From positions 1 through 64,000 of the forward strand of contig NZ_JBAFWT010000014.1 of the NCBI RefSeq assembly GCF_043195195.1: a stretch of 64,000 nucleotides of DNA, read 5' to 3'. The translations under genes were made by a program, and so were the position numbers. The notes beneath the pieces are model-generated. The model ran no database searches. It worked only from the letters and a program-made list of their open reading frames with translations, and had not been told where the DNA came from. Shown piece after piece: positions 17,486 to 25,975 of this stretch. Numbering within the stretch: the stretch's first letter is position 1; the number at the start of each line of letters is the position of its first letter. The DNA comes from NCEH01 sp043195195. GTDB lineage: Bacteria; Pseudomonadota; Alphaproteobacteria; Rhizobiales; Xanthobacteraceae.

Positions 17486-18366
17486 GTGTCCGCCCCCACC
17501 AGATGGAGACGGCCGCCCTGGCCGGTGTCTGCGACCTCGAATCTGCGTCCGTGCTGAAGGGACGGGATGCGGCGGCGGGCGGCGGAAACCTCGTTGAGGT
17601 CGATCTCGGCGAGGATCACGCAGGGGTCGCTTCCCCCTTCGGCGATAACGCGGCCCCACGGGTCCACCACCAGGGAATGGCCATAGGTCTCGCGGCCATT
17701 CTCATGGCGCCCGCCCTGGGCGGCGGCAAGCACATAGGCGCCATTCTCGATGGCGCGGGCGCGCAGCAGCACGTGCCAATGGGCTTCGCCAGTGGGACGG
17801 GTGAAGGCGGACGGGACGGTGAGCACTTCGGCGCCGCTTTCCGCGAGCGCGCGGTAGAGCGGTGGGAAGCGCAGATCATAGCAGATGCTCAGCCCCACCT
17901 TCACGCCCGCGACCCGCGCGGTCACGGCGCGCTCGCCGGGCTTGTAGGAATTGGATTCGCGATAGCTCTCGCCATTGCCGAGATCCACGTCGAACATGTG
18001 GATCTTGTCGTAGCGTGCGGCAATCTCGCCGTCGGGGGCGATCAGGAAGCCGCGATTGACTGCCCGCTGCTCCGAGATCTTGAGCGCAAGCGAGCCCACA
18101 TGGAGATGAATCTGCAGGTCCCGGGCGAGGGCGCGGAAGGCCGCGAGTGCCGGGTCGCCCTCCTCTTCCCGCAGCTTCTCGAACAGCGCGGAGCGGTCCA
18201 GCTCCATGAGATTGGTGGTCTCCGGCGTCTGCACATATTGCGCGCCGGCCTGCGCGGCCTCGCGGATCAGGGCCGTTGCCATCTCAATATTGGCGCCCAC
18301 GTCGCGCCCGGAGCGCAACTGAACGAGGCCCACGCGCAGGGTTTCGATCTTTTGGATTTCGCTCAT
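17482..18366 (-). CDS. Carbon-nitrogen hydrolase, Nit1-like (deaminated glutathione amidase type)
   Basis: The 294-residue nitrilase-superfamily enzyme shows the catalytic triad Glu49 (PETTN), Lys121 (YDKIHMFD) and Cys162 (SICYDLRFP). This closely resembles Nit1/YafV-type enzymes that hydrolyse deaminated glutathione, a metabolite repair reaction. The glutaredoxin gene next door is consistent with glutathione-related housekeeping but is not proof. The gene overlaps the DUF1178 gene by 4 bases. Confidence 0.9.
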   Translation of the reverse strand: MSEIQKIETLRVGLVQLRSGRDVGANIEMATALIREAAQAGAQYVQTPETTNLMELDRSALFEKLREEEGDPALAAFRALARDLQIHLHVGSLALKISEQRAVNRGFLIAPDGEIAARYDKIHMFDVDLGNGESYRESNSYKPGERAVTARVAGVKVGLSICYDLRFPPLYRALAESGAEVLTVPSAFTRPTGEAHWHVLLRARAIENGAYVLAAAQGGRHENGRETYGHSLVVDPWGRVIAEGGSDPCVILAEIDLNEVSAARRRIPSLQHGRRFEVADTGQGGRLHLVGADT

Positions 18367-18507
18367 GGTTTGGGCTCGCGGCGGCCAGGGTCAGGATCAA
18401 CAGTGAAGTGTAGAGGCTCGTCCCGTCTGGCGCGAGGAGAAAGGCGGGCGGGGAAGGGCGGCTTCGGCGGAGAGGGCCGGCGGGGCGCCACGCCTCTGCG
18501 GTGCGGC

Positions 18508-18765
18508 TCAGGCTGCGATCAGCGGGTCCAGTTGGCCGGCTTTTTCCAGGGCATAGAGGTCGTCGCAGCCTCCCACATGGACTTCGCCGATGAAGATCTG
18601 CGGCACGCTCGTGCGGCCGTCGGCGCGGCGGGACATCTCTTCCTGCCCGGCGGAATCGGTGGTCACGTCGATCTCGGTGAACGTCAATCCCTTGCGGCGC
18701 AGCAACTCCTTCGCGGCGTGGCAATAGGAGCACCAGCTCTTGGTGTAAATTTCGATGGTTTTCAT
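18508..18765 (-). CDS. grxC: Glutaredoxin 3
   Basis: This 85-residue dithiol glutaredoxin has the redox motif CSYC (Cys12, Cys15), the cis-Pro segment TSVPQIFIG and the glutathione-binding GGCDDL. It reduces protein disulfides with glutathione. The ATG at 18765 begins exactly at the family N-terminus (MKTIEIYTKSWC); a longer frame adds 16 unrelated residues. It follows comF on the same strand. Confidence 0.95.
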   Translation of the reverse strand: MKTIEIYTKSWCSYCHAAKELLRRKGLTFTEIDVTTDSAGQEEMSRRADGRTSVPQIFIGEVHVGGCDDLYALEKAGQLDPLIAA

Positions 18766-18824
18766 GCAGCCCTCTGCGCGACGGCCCAAATCGCCGTCAC
18801 GGAATTGTTGCATGATAAAGCCCT

Positions 18825-19679
18825 TCAGCCGGCTTCGACAACCCTGGCGAAGGTCACCGCGTCAATATGAGTGGCCTTCCCATACCTCAAGGCCTGGGCG
18901 CAGGCGTCCAGTGTCGCCCCGGTTGTGAGGACGTCGTCCACAATCAAAATCCGCCGGCCGGTGACGTGATGGACCTGCTGCGGGGGGACTTTGAATGCGC
19001 CGGCCACGTTGGCGCGCCGCTCGGCCCGGCTGAGGGACACTTGCGAGGATGTGGCGCGCGCACGCACGAGCACGTCGGTGCGGCAGGGCACGCCGCTCGC
19101 TTTCGACAGGCGGCGGGCGAGCAGGGCGGCCTGGTTGAAGCGGCGCCGCCACAGCCGCAAGGGGTGCAGCGGCACCGGCACGATCAAATCCGCCTCGGCG
19201 AGCAAGTCGCCTGCGGCACGGGCCATTAAGCGGGCCATGGGCGCCGCCATGTCGAGCCGGTCGCCATATTTCAAGCCATGCACCAGATCCCGCGCGATAT
19301 CGCCAAACAGCACCGCAGCCCGTGCCCGGTCGAAGGCCGGCGGGTCCATGACCGCCTGCGGCGAAAGGCGGGGTTCAGGGTCCAAGGCCACCTGTTCGAA
19401 GGCGAAGGGGATGCCGAGGCGCTCGCAATAGGGCCGCTCGATGAAGGCGAGGCGCCGCCAGCAGGCGCCGCACAGGCCTCCGGCCTCGTGGACGATGGCG
19501 CCGCAGGAGACGCAGGTCGGGGGCAGCACGAGGCCGAGCGCGGCCTTCCCCGCGCCCCGAAGCGCATGGGCCGCACGGCCTGCTCCGGTCTGGAGCCGGC
19601 GCGCGAGCGGTAAGGGAGGTGCTGCCCCGTCCGTCTCTGCGCCGGCCTCTGGAAGTCCGCGATCCATCTTCGCCGCCAT
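18825..19679 (-). CDS. comF: ComF family phosphoribosyltransferase-like protein
   Basis: The 284-residue product has a zinc-ribbon with CVSCGA and CGACWRR and a phosphoribosyltransferase domain ending in VDDVLTTGATL, the PRPP loop. LIVPVPLHPLRLWRRRFNQA is typical of ComF. Members are linked with DNA uptake or nucleotide salvage, but the role outside naturally competent species is unclear. Starts at 19721 (TTG), 19679 and 19667 are all possible; 19679 is preceded by GTGGGTGGGA. Confidence 0.88.
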   Translation of the reverse strand: MAAKMDRGLPEAGAETDGAAPPLPLARRLQTGAGRAAHALRGAGKAALGLVLPPTCVSCGAIVHEAGGLCGACWRRLAFIERPYCERLGIPFAFEQVALDPEPRLSPQAVMDPPAFDRARAAVLFGDIARDLVHGLKYGDRLDMAAPMARLMARAAGDLLAEADLIVPVPLHPLRLWRRRFNQAALLARRLSKASGVPCRTDVLVRARATSSQVSLSRAERRANVAGAFKVPPQQVHHVTGRRILIVDDVLTTGATLDACAQALRYGKATHIDAVTFARVVEAG

Positions 19680-19724
19680 CCCGTTCCCACCCACAATGGG
19701 CTGGGGCGGGCGCGCCTTCAACGG

Positions 19725-22247
19725 CTATCGCGGATGCCAGCGGCGCAGCAGCAGCGCATTGGCGATGACGCTGACCGAGGACAGCGCCATGGCGGCAGCC
19801 GCCACCATGGGCGAGAGCAGCAGGCCGAGCACGGGATACAGCACGCCCGCCGCGATCGGGACGCCGGCCGCATTGTAGAAGAAGGCAAAAAACAGATTGC
19901 GGCGGATATTGGCCATGGTGGCGCGCGAGAGCGCGCGGGCATCCGCGATGCCTGCAAGGTCGCCTTTCAGCAAAGTGATGCCCGCGCTCTCCATGGCGAC
20001 ATCGGTGCCGGTGCCCATGGCGATGCCCACGTCGGCGGCGGCGAGGGCGGGGGCGTCGTTCACCCCGTCGCCCGCCATGGCGACGATGCGGCCCTCGCTA
20101 CGCAGGCGCGCGATGAGCGCCGCCTTGTCCTTGGGCAGGACCTCGGCTTCCACCTCGGTGATGCCGAGCCGCGCCGCGACCGCCTGGGCGGTGGCGCGAT
20201 TGTCGCCGGTGAGCATGATGACCCGGATGCCGTCCGCCTTCAGCGCGGCAAGGGCTGCCGGCGTGCTGGCTTTCACCGGGTCCGCCACCGCGATGAACCC
20301 GGCGAGGGTGCCGCCGGCGGCGACGAACACGAGGCTCGCTCCTTCGCGGCGCAAGCTCTCGGCTTCGGTCGCCAAGGCATCGGTCGCGATGCCGTGCTCG
20401 GCAAGGAACGGGGCGTGGCCGACCAGCACGGTCTCGGACTCCACCATGCCGATCACGCCTTTGCCCACGGGACTGTCGAACTGCGTGGGCTCCGCGAGCT
20501 TCAGTCCGCGTGCCTTCGCGCCGGCGACGATGGCGGCGGCGAGCGGGTGCTCGCTCGGCTTTTCCAGGCTGGCGGCGAGGCGCAGCACCTCGTCCTCGGT
20601 GCGGCCGAGGGCACGGACGGCGGTGAGCTTGGGCTTGCCCTCGGTGAGGGTGCCGGTCTTGTCGGCCACCAGGGTATCGACCTTTTCCAGCCGTTCGAGG
20701 GCTTCGGCGCTCTTGATGAGAATGCCCGCCTGGGCGCCGCGCCCGACACCCACCATGATCGACATGGGGGTGGCGAGCCCGAGGGCGCAGGGGCAGGCGA
20801 TGATCAGCACCGACACGCCGGCCATCAGCGCAAAGGTGAGGCGCGGCTCGGGGCCGACCAGCATCCACACGCCGAAGGCCACCAGGGCGGCGGCGATGAC
20901 TGCCGGCACGAACCAGCCGGAGACCTGATCCGCCAGCCTCTGGATCGGCGCGCGCGAGCGCTGGGCCTGCGCCACCATCTGCACGATCTGGGACAGCAGG
21001 GTCTCGCGGCCCACCTTCTGCGCGCGCATGACGATGCCGCCGCTGACATTGAGCGTGCCCGCGATCACCGGGTCGCCGGCTTCCTTGGAGACCGGCAGGG
21101 ATTCTCCGGTGATGAGGGATTCGTCCAGGCTGGATCGGCCCTCTTCCACCGTGCCGTCCACCGGCACCTTCTCACCCGGCCGCACCCGCAGCCGGTCGCC
21201 GGGATGGACGAGGTCCAGTGCCACGTCTTCTTCTGTCCCGTCGGCATTGAGGCGCCGTGCGGTCTTGGGCGCGAGGCCGAGCAGAGCCTTGATGGCGCCG
21301 GAGGTCTGGTCGCGCGCCCGCAATTCCAGCACCTGCCCGAGCAGCACCAGAACCGTGATCACGGCGGCGGCCTCGAAATAGACCGGCACGGCCCCGTCAT
21401 GGGTCTGGAACGCCTGGGGGAACAAGCCGGGCGCGAACGTGCCGACAAGGCTGTAGAGGAACGCCACGCCGGTGCCGAGGGCGATCAGCGTGAACATGTT
21501 GAGGTGCCCGCTGCGCACCGAGGCGGCGCCGCGCTCGAAGAAGGGCAGGCCGGCCCACAGCACAACCGGGGTCGCGAGGACGAGCTGGATGTAATTCGAG
21601 GTCTGCTGCGGCAGCAAGTGCAGGCCGAACAGGTGCTGGCCCATTTCCAGCACGAACACCGGCACGGTGAGGGCAAGGCCGATCCAGAACCGGCGTGTCA
21701 TGTCGAGGAGTTCGGCATTGGGGCCGTCGTCCAGGGTCACCAGGTCCGGTTCGAGCGCCATGCCGCAGATGGGACAGGAGCCGGGGCCGATCTGGCGAAT
21801 CTCCGGATGCATGGGGCAGGTGAACACCGTGCCCTCCGGCACCGGCGCGGCGGGGGCCGCCTTGTCGGCGAGGTAGCGCTCGGGATCGGCCTCGAACTTG
21901 GTCTTGCAGCCGGCGCAGCAGAAATAGAACGGCTGCCCATTGTGCTCGGCCCGGTGCTTGGCGGTGTGGGGATCCACATCCATGCCGCAGACCGGGTCCT
22001 TGGCCATGTGGGAATGGCCGCAGGCGGAATGATCGTGGCTGGCGTGATCGTGGCCCGTGTGATCGTGGCCCGCGTGCTGGTGCCCGGCCTCGGCCTTGCC
22101 CGGCTCGGCGCCTTTGGCCGAGCCGCAGCAGGGCGCGGCGGCCGGCTTTTCCGGCATGTTCAGCGGCGCCGGGCCGCCGCAGCAGCTTGCGGCCGGTTCT
22201 GTCCCGGTCGGGGAGGCGGAAGACGGGGGGTGCGGATCATGTGCCAT
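19725..22247 (-). CDS. copA: Copper-translocating P1B-type ATPase with His-rich, YHS and heavy-metal-binding N-terminal domains
   Basis: The 840-residue pump exports copper from the cytoplasm using ATP. The N-terminus has two CC pairs (22-23, 40-41), a histidine-rich stretch at about 56-80, a YHS domain at about 84-128, and a heavy-metal-binding domain with CPMHP and CPICGM (144-163). The transmembrane CPC motif (ACPCALGLATP) is near residue 485, the phosphorylation site DKTGTLTEG near 530 and the hinge MAGDGVNDAPALAAADVG near the end. It lacks classical HMA domains with GMTCxxC. It is divergent from a CsoR-type gene with palindromic operators between. Confidence 0.94.
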   Translation of the reverse strand: MAHDPHPPSSASPTGTEPAASCCGGPAPLNMPEKPAAAPCCGSAKGAEPGKAEAGHQHAGHDHTGHDHASHDHSACGHSHMAKDPVCGMDVDPHTAKHRAEHNGQPFYFCCAGCKTKFEADPERYLADKAAPAAPVPEGTVFTCPMHPEIRQIGPGSCPICGMALEPDLVTLDDGPNAELLDMTRRFWIGLALTVPVFVLEMGQHLFGLHLLPQQTSNYIQLVLATPVVLWAGLPFFERGAASVRSGHLNMFTLIALGTGVAFLYSLVGTFAPGLFPQAFQTHDGAVPVYFEAAAVITVLVLLGQVLELRARDQTSGAIKALLGLAPKTARRLNADGTEEDVALDLVHPGDRLRVRPGEKVPVDGTVEEGRSSLDESLITGESLPVSKEAGDPVIAGTLNVSGGIVMRAQKVGRETLLSQIVQMVAQAQRSRAPIQRLADQVSGWFVPAVIAAALVAFGVWMLVGPEPRLTFALMAGVSVLIIACPCALGLATPMSIMVGVGRGAQAGILIKSAEALERLEKVDTLVADKTGTLTEGKPKLTAVRALGRTEDEVLRLAASLEKPSEHPLAAAIVAGAKARGLKLAEPTQFDSPVGKGVIGMVESETVLVGHAPFLAEHGIATDALATEAESLRREGASLVFVAAGGTLAGFIAVADPVKASTPAALAALKADGIRVIMLTGDNRATAQAVAARLGITEVEAEVLPKDKAALIARLRSEGRIVAMAGDGVNDAPALAAADVGIAMGTGTDVAMESAGITLLKGDLAGIADARALSRATMANIRRNLFFAFFYNAAGVPIAAGVLYPVLGLLLSPMVAAAAMALSSVSVIANALLLRRWHPR

Positions 22248-22321
22248 GGTCGCCTCATTGCGTCTCTGCGCGCGGCGGTCTTTGCGCTTGCTCAGAAAGA
22301 CGCGAATTGACTTCTCGGAAG

Positions 22322-22337
22322 AACCCCCAGGGGGTAT
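22322..22337. promoter_or_regulatory. CsoR-type operator 1
   Basis: The sequence AACCCCCAGGGGGTAT has a C5-A-G5 palindromic core, as expected of CsoR operators. It lies in the copA-csoR divergent promoter region, 15 bp after TTGACT (22307-22312), a possible -35 element. Confidence 0.7.
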
Positions 22338-22353
22338 CTATCACTTGTTATTT

Positions 22354-22370
22354 ATACCCACCGGGGGTAT
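22354..22370. promoter_or_regulatory. CsoR-type operator 2, adjoining the csoR start codon
   Basis: The sequence ATACCCACCGGGGGTAT has perfect outer arms ATACCC/GGGTAT and fits the CsoR operator pattern. It ends one base before the ATG at 22371. Repressor bound here could block both divergent promoters. The overlap also leaves no room for a normal leader with a ribosome binding site. Confidence 0.7.
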
Positions 22371-22655
22371 ATGGCAAGCATGCGTGACCCGGCAAAGTCC
22401 TCCGTCCTGAAACGTCTCAACCGCATCGAGGGGCAGGTGCGCGGCATTTCGCGCATGGTGGAGGAGGATCGCTATTGCATCGACCTCATCACCCAGATCT
22501 CCGCTGTGCGCGCGGCCCTGCGGCGGGCGGAAGAAGAAGTGCTGCGCGATCATGTGGCCCATTGCGTCGAGCACGCGATCCGCTCCGGCGATGCCGACGA
22601 GCAGCGCAAGAAGGTCGCGGAACTTATGGACGTGATCTCCCGCAGCGAACGGTAG
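22371..22655 (+). CDS. csoR: CsoR-type copper-sensing transcriptional repressor
   Basis: The 94-residue helical protein belongs to the CsoR/RcnR/FrmR family (LKRLNRIEGQVRGISRMVEE). The metal-site residues are Cys36, His61 and Cys65, the Cys-His-Cys fingerprint of copper-sensing CsoR, rather than the RcnR or FrmR patterns. It should leave DNA when Cu(I) binds, allowing copA expression. ATG 22371 abuts operator 2 and has no clear Shine-Dalgarno site, so translation may be leaderless or begin at ATG 22380, which would shift the residue numbers by three. Confidence 0.92.
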   Translation: MASMRDPAKSSVLKRLNRIEGQVRGISRMVEEDRYCIDLITQISAVRAALRRAEEEVLRDHVAHCVEHAIRSGDADEQRKKVAELMDVISRSER

Positions 22656-22708
22656 GGTCTGCCGCGCGTGATATAGTCTTCCTACGATTCTTCCCGCGGG
22701 GCGCGCTC

Positions 22709-23263
22709 ATGTCTTTCGGATCCACCGCTTTTCCGTTCTCTCGCCTGCTGGCGGCGCTGGCGCTGGCAGTGCTTGCGGTCCCGGCCCGCGCCGCGCCTGA
22801 GCCCAGCCTGTGCAAAGCGGACGAAGCCGTCATCTTTTCCTGTCCGACTGAAGCGCGGATCATTTCGGTCTGCGCTTCCGGCGACTTCGCCTCCGGTCGA
22901 GGCGCGGTACAATACCGCTATGGCCGCACGCACAGCGTGGAACTCACCTATCCCGAGCCCGGCACGCCGCCGGCCAAGGCCTTCACCGCCGGCCGGCTGA
23001 TGTTCGCCGGTGGCGGCGGGGCCTGGCTGCGGTTCGAGAAGCCGCCGTTCCGTTACACCGTCTTCACCGCCATCGGCAAATGGAACCCGCAGGGGGGGCC
23101 GCTCGGCATCGCCGGCGTGGCGGTGGAGAAGGATGGCAAGGCGCTTGCGGACATCGCCTGCCGCACCGATCCGGTGAGCGTGCTCGGCTCCGACTTCTTT
23201 CAGCGCGCGGGTGTGAAGCTGGAAGGGGAATTCGACATTCCCGATGGCTTCTTCCCGAAATAG
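22709..23263 (+). CDS. Hypothetical secreted protein
   Basis: The 184-residue product starts with a Sec signal peptide (FSRLLAALALAVLAVPARAA, likely cleaved after ARA-A). The mature protein has a few cysteines (SLCKADEAVIFSCPTEARII, then DIACRTDP), probably forming disulfides, and no motif I recognise. The longer open frame upstream overlaps csoR and is not credible. It follows csoR by 53 bp on the same strand and could be co-transcribed, but no copper-binding motif is seen. Confidence 0.8.
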   Translation: MSFGSTAFPFSRLLAALALAVLAVPARAAPEPSLCKADEAVIFSCPTEARIISVCASGDFASGRGAVQYRYGRTHSVELTYPEPGTPPAKAFTAGRLMFAGGGGAWLRFEKPPFRYTVFTAIGKWNPQGGPLGIAGVAVEKDGKALADIACRTDPVSVLGSDFFQRAGVKLEGEFDIPDGFFPK

Positions 23264-23266
23264 GCG

Positions 23267-24505
23267 TCAATCCACAAGCGCGGCGATGATGGCATTCAGT
23301 ACCGGGAAGCCGGCCGATGTCGCCGCGAGCCGGTCACCGGTGCGCCTGACGAGACCATCGGCTTCCAGCGGAGCGATGCGCGCCTGCGGAATCGCGCGTC
23401 CCGCCAGCCGGGCATGGCGGGTAAGATCCACGCCTTCGGCGAGGCGCAGCCCCATGAGCAGCAATTCGTCGGCCTGTTCATCGCGCGCCAGCGTTTCGTC
23501 GGTGACGATGCCGTGGCCGTTCGCCTCCACCAGGTCCAGCCATTTCTCCGGCTGCTTCTGGGTGAAGGTGGCGCGGCGCTTTCCCTCCACCGCAAGCCGG
23601 CCGTGGGCGCCGGGGCCGATGCCGGCATAGGTGCCGTAGCGCCAATAGACCAGATTGTGCCGCGCCTCGGCGCCCGGGCGCGCATGGTTGGAAATCTCAT
23701 AGGCCGGCAGGCCGGCCTGCGTGGTGATCTCCTGCGTCACGTCCCACAGGGCGCGGGCATGATCGTCGTCGGGGATCAGCAACTTGCCGGCGGAATAGAG
23801 TTTCTCGAACATGGTGCCCGGCTCGATGGTGAGCTGGTACAGCGAGAGATGCTCGCAGCCTTCGGCGATGGCGCGCTTCAGCTCACGCGCCCAATCCTGC
23901 GGCTTCTGGCGCGGGCGGGCATAGATGAGGTCGAACGACACTCGCTCGAAGGCAGCGCGGGCGATGGCTACGGCTGCAAGCGCCTCGTCCACCGAATGCA
24001 TGCGGCCGAGCCCCTTCAGTTCCGCATCGTCCAGGGCCTGCACGCCGAGCGACACTCGGTTCACGCCCGCCGCCCGATAGCCGCGAAACCGTTCGGCCTC
24101 GACGCTGGTGGGGTTGGCTTCCAGCGTGATCTCGGCATCGGCGGCAAGCGGCCAGGCGGTGTTGATCGCCTCCAGGATCGCCGCGACCGTGGCCGGCGCC
24201 ATGAGGGAGGGGGTGCCGCCGCCGAAAAATACCGTGCCCGCCACCCGCGGCCCGGTGAGGGCGCGCATGTGCGCAATCTCGCGCCGAAAGGCGGCGACGA
24301 AGCGCGCTTGGTCCGGCGGCGCGTGCCGCACATGGCTGTTGAAGTCGCAATAGGGGCATTTGGCGAGGCAGAACGGCCAATGCACATAGACGCCAAAACC
24401 GCCCGCCGTGTCTTCACCGGCACGGTCTGCTCCCTTCCCCGCAAGCGGGAGAGGGCCTGGACCTCTTGAGGCGGGAACAGGCGGAAAGGCGGTGGTCGTG
24501 GTCAT
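23267..24505 (-). CDS. hemW: Radical SAM protein HemW (haem chaperone-type)
   Basis: The 412-residue protein carries the radical SAM cluster motif CLAKCPYC (Cys46, 50, 53), GGGTPSLM, and the HemW features EANPTSVE, RVSLGVQALDD and YEISNHARPG. HemW binds haem and an iron-sulfur cluster; it is not a coproporphyrinogen oxidase despite older names. About 39 residues precede the VYVHWPFC motif, roughly 30 more than in E. coli; part of this extension (about residues 14-26) is encoded by a palindromic repeat. ATG 24505 overlaps the rdgB stop (ATGA), which supports this start. Confidence 0.92.
   Translation of the reverse strand: MTTTTAFPPVPASRGPGPLPLAGKGADRAGEDTAGGFGVYVHWPFCLAKCPYCDFNSHVRHAPPDQARFVAAFRREIAHMRALTGPRVAGTVFFGGGTPSLMAPATVAAILEAINTAWPLAADAEITLEANPTSVEAERFRGYRAAGVNRVSLGVQALDDAELKGLGRMHSVDEALAAVAIARAAFERVSFDLIYARPRQKPQDWARELKRAIAEGCEHLSLYQLTIEPGTMFEKLYSAGKLLIPDDDHARALWDVTQEITTQAGLPAYEISNHARPGAEARHNLVYWRYGTYAGIGPGAHGRLAVEGKRRATFTQKQPEKWLDLVEANGHGIVTDETLARDEQADELLLMGLRLAEGVDLTRHARLAGRAIPQARIAPLEADGLVRRTGDRLAATSAGFPVLNAIIAALVD
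24432..24455. repeat. GC-rich palindromic repeat inside the hemW N-terminal coding part
   Basis: CCCTTCCCCGC and GCGGGAGAGGG form an 11-position imperfect hairpin with an AA loop. This resembles the small dispersed palindromes commonly found between genes in GC-rich alphaproteobacteria. A related hairpin lies at 47051-47072. Here it is translated as a Gly/Pro/Leu-rich stretch before the HemW core. Confidence 0.6.
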
Positions 24506-25136
24506 CCCTCCAGGCACGCCTGCGCCAATTGGCGGAAGGCGCGGGCGCGATGGGAGAGGCCGAAGCCGAGCGGCGGCATGGAGTGCTTCTCCTCCGCGCT
24601 CATCTCCGCAAAGGTGCGGGCATGGCCCTCGGGCACGAACATGGGGTCATAGCCGAACCCCTTCGCGCCTCGGGTCGGCCACACCAGCTCGCCTTCCACC
24701 ACGCCCTCGAATTCCTCCACATGGCCGTCCGGCCAAGCAAGGCACAAGGCCGAGACGAAGCGCGCGGTGCGCGCCGCGGGATCGGTGGCGCCTCGGGCCA
24801 CAAGAAGCGACTGGATGGTTTCCATCGCCTTTTCGAAATCGCGCTCCGGCCCGGCCCAGCGGGCGGTATGGATGCCCGGCTGGCCGCCGAGCGCGTCGAT
24901 CACCAGCCCGCTGTCGTCGGCGAAGGCGGGCAATTGCGCCGCCTGCGCCGCCGCAACCGCCTTCAGCCGGGCATTGGCGGCGAAGGTGGTGCCGGTCTCG
25001 TCGGGCTCGGGCAGACCCAGTTCGCCGGCGGCGACCGCCTCCACCCCATGGGGTTCGAGCAGCATCCGCATCTCGATGAGCTTGCCCTTGTTGTGCGTGG
25101 CGACCACCAGCCGCCCCTCGAGCCGGCGATGGGACA

Positions 25137-25137
<1 letters not shown>
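24502..25137 (-). CDS. rdgB: XTP/dITP diphosphatase (RdgB/HAM1)
   Basis: The 211-residue enzyme removes non-canonical purine triphosphates (XTP, dITP, ITP) from the nucleotide pool. It has VVATHNKGKL near the start, the active-site ADDSGLVIDALGGQPGIHTA, and GFGYDPMFVPEG with EMSAEEK near the end. Its start at 25137 overlaps the rph stop by one base (TGATG), and its stop overlaps the hemW start, giving a tightly coupled rph-rdgB-hemW unit. Confidence 0.95.
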
Positions 25138-25850
<713 letters not shown>

Positions 25851-25975
25851 AATATGGTCCTTGTCATTGGTTCGAAGGGCCCCCTTTTAGGCGCCGAGCG
25901 CGCGCGACTGCAAGGCCGCTTGAAACCGAGGGCCGGAGCAGACACATTTAAAGACCGTACCCGAGGTCAAATTCC

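Noticed and set aside
19734..22310. Very long plus-strand open frame opposite copA
   Set aside because: The translation is rich in Gly, Arg and His without domains; copA on the minus strand has full family motifs.
25851..25975. Possible CIRCE element for HrcA near hrcA or dnaK
   Set aside because: No TTAGCACTC-N9-GAGTGCTAA or close match is seen in the hrcA, grpE, dnaK or hsp20 upstream regions.
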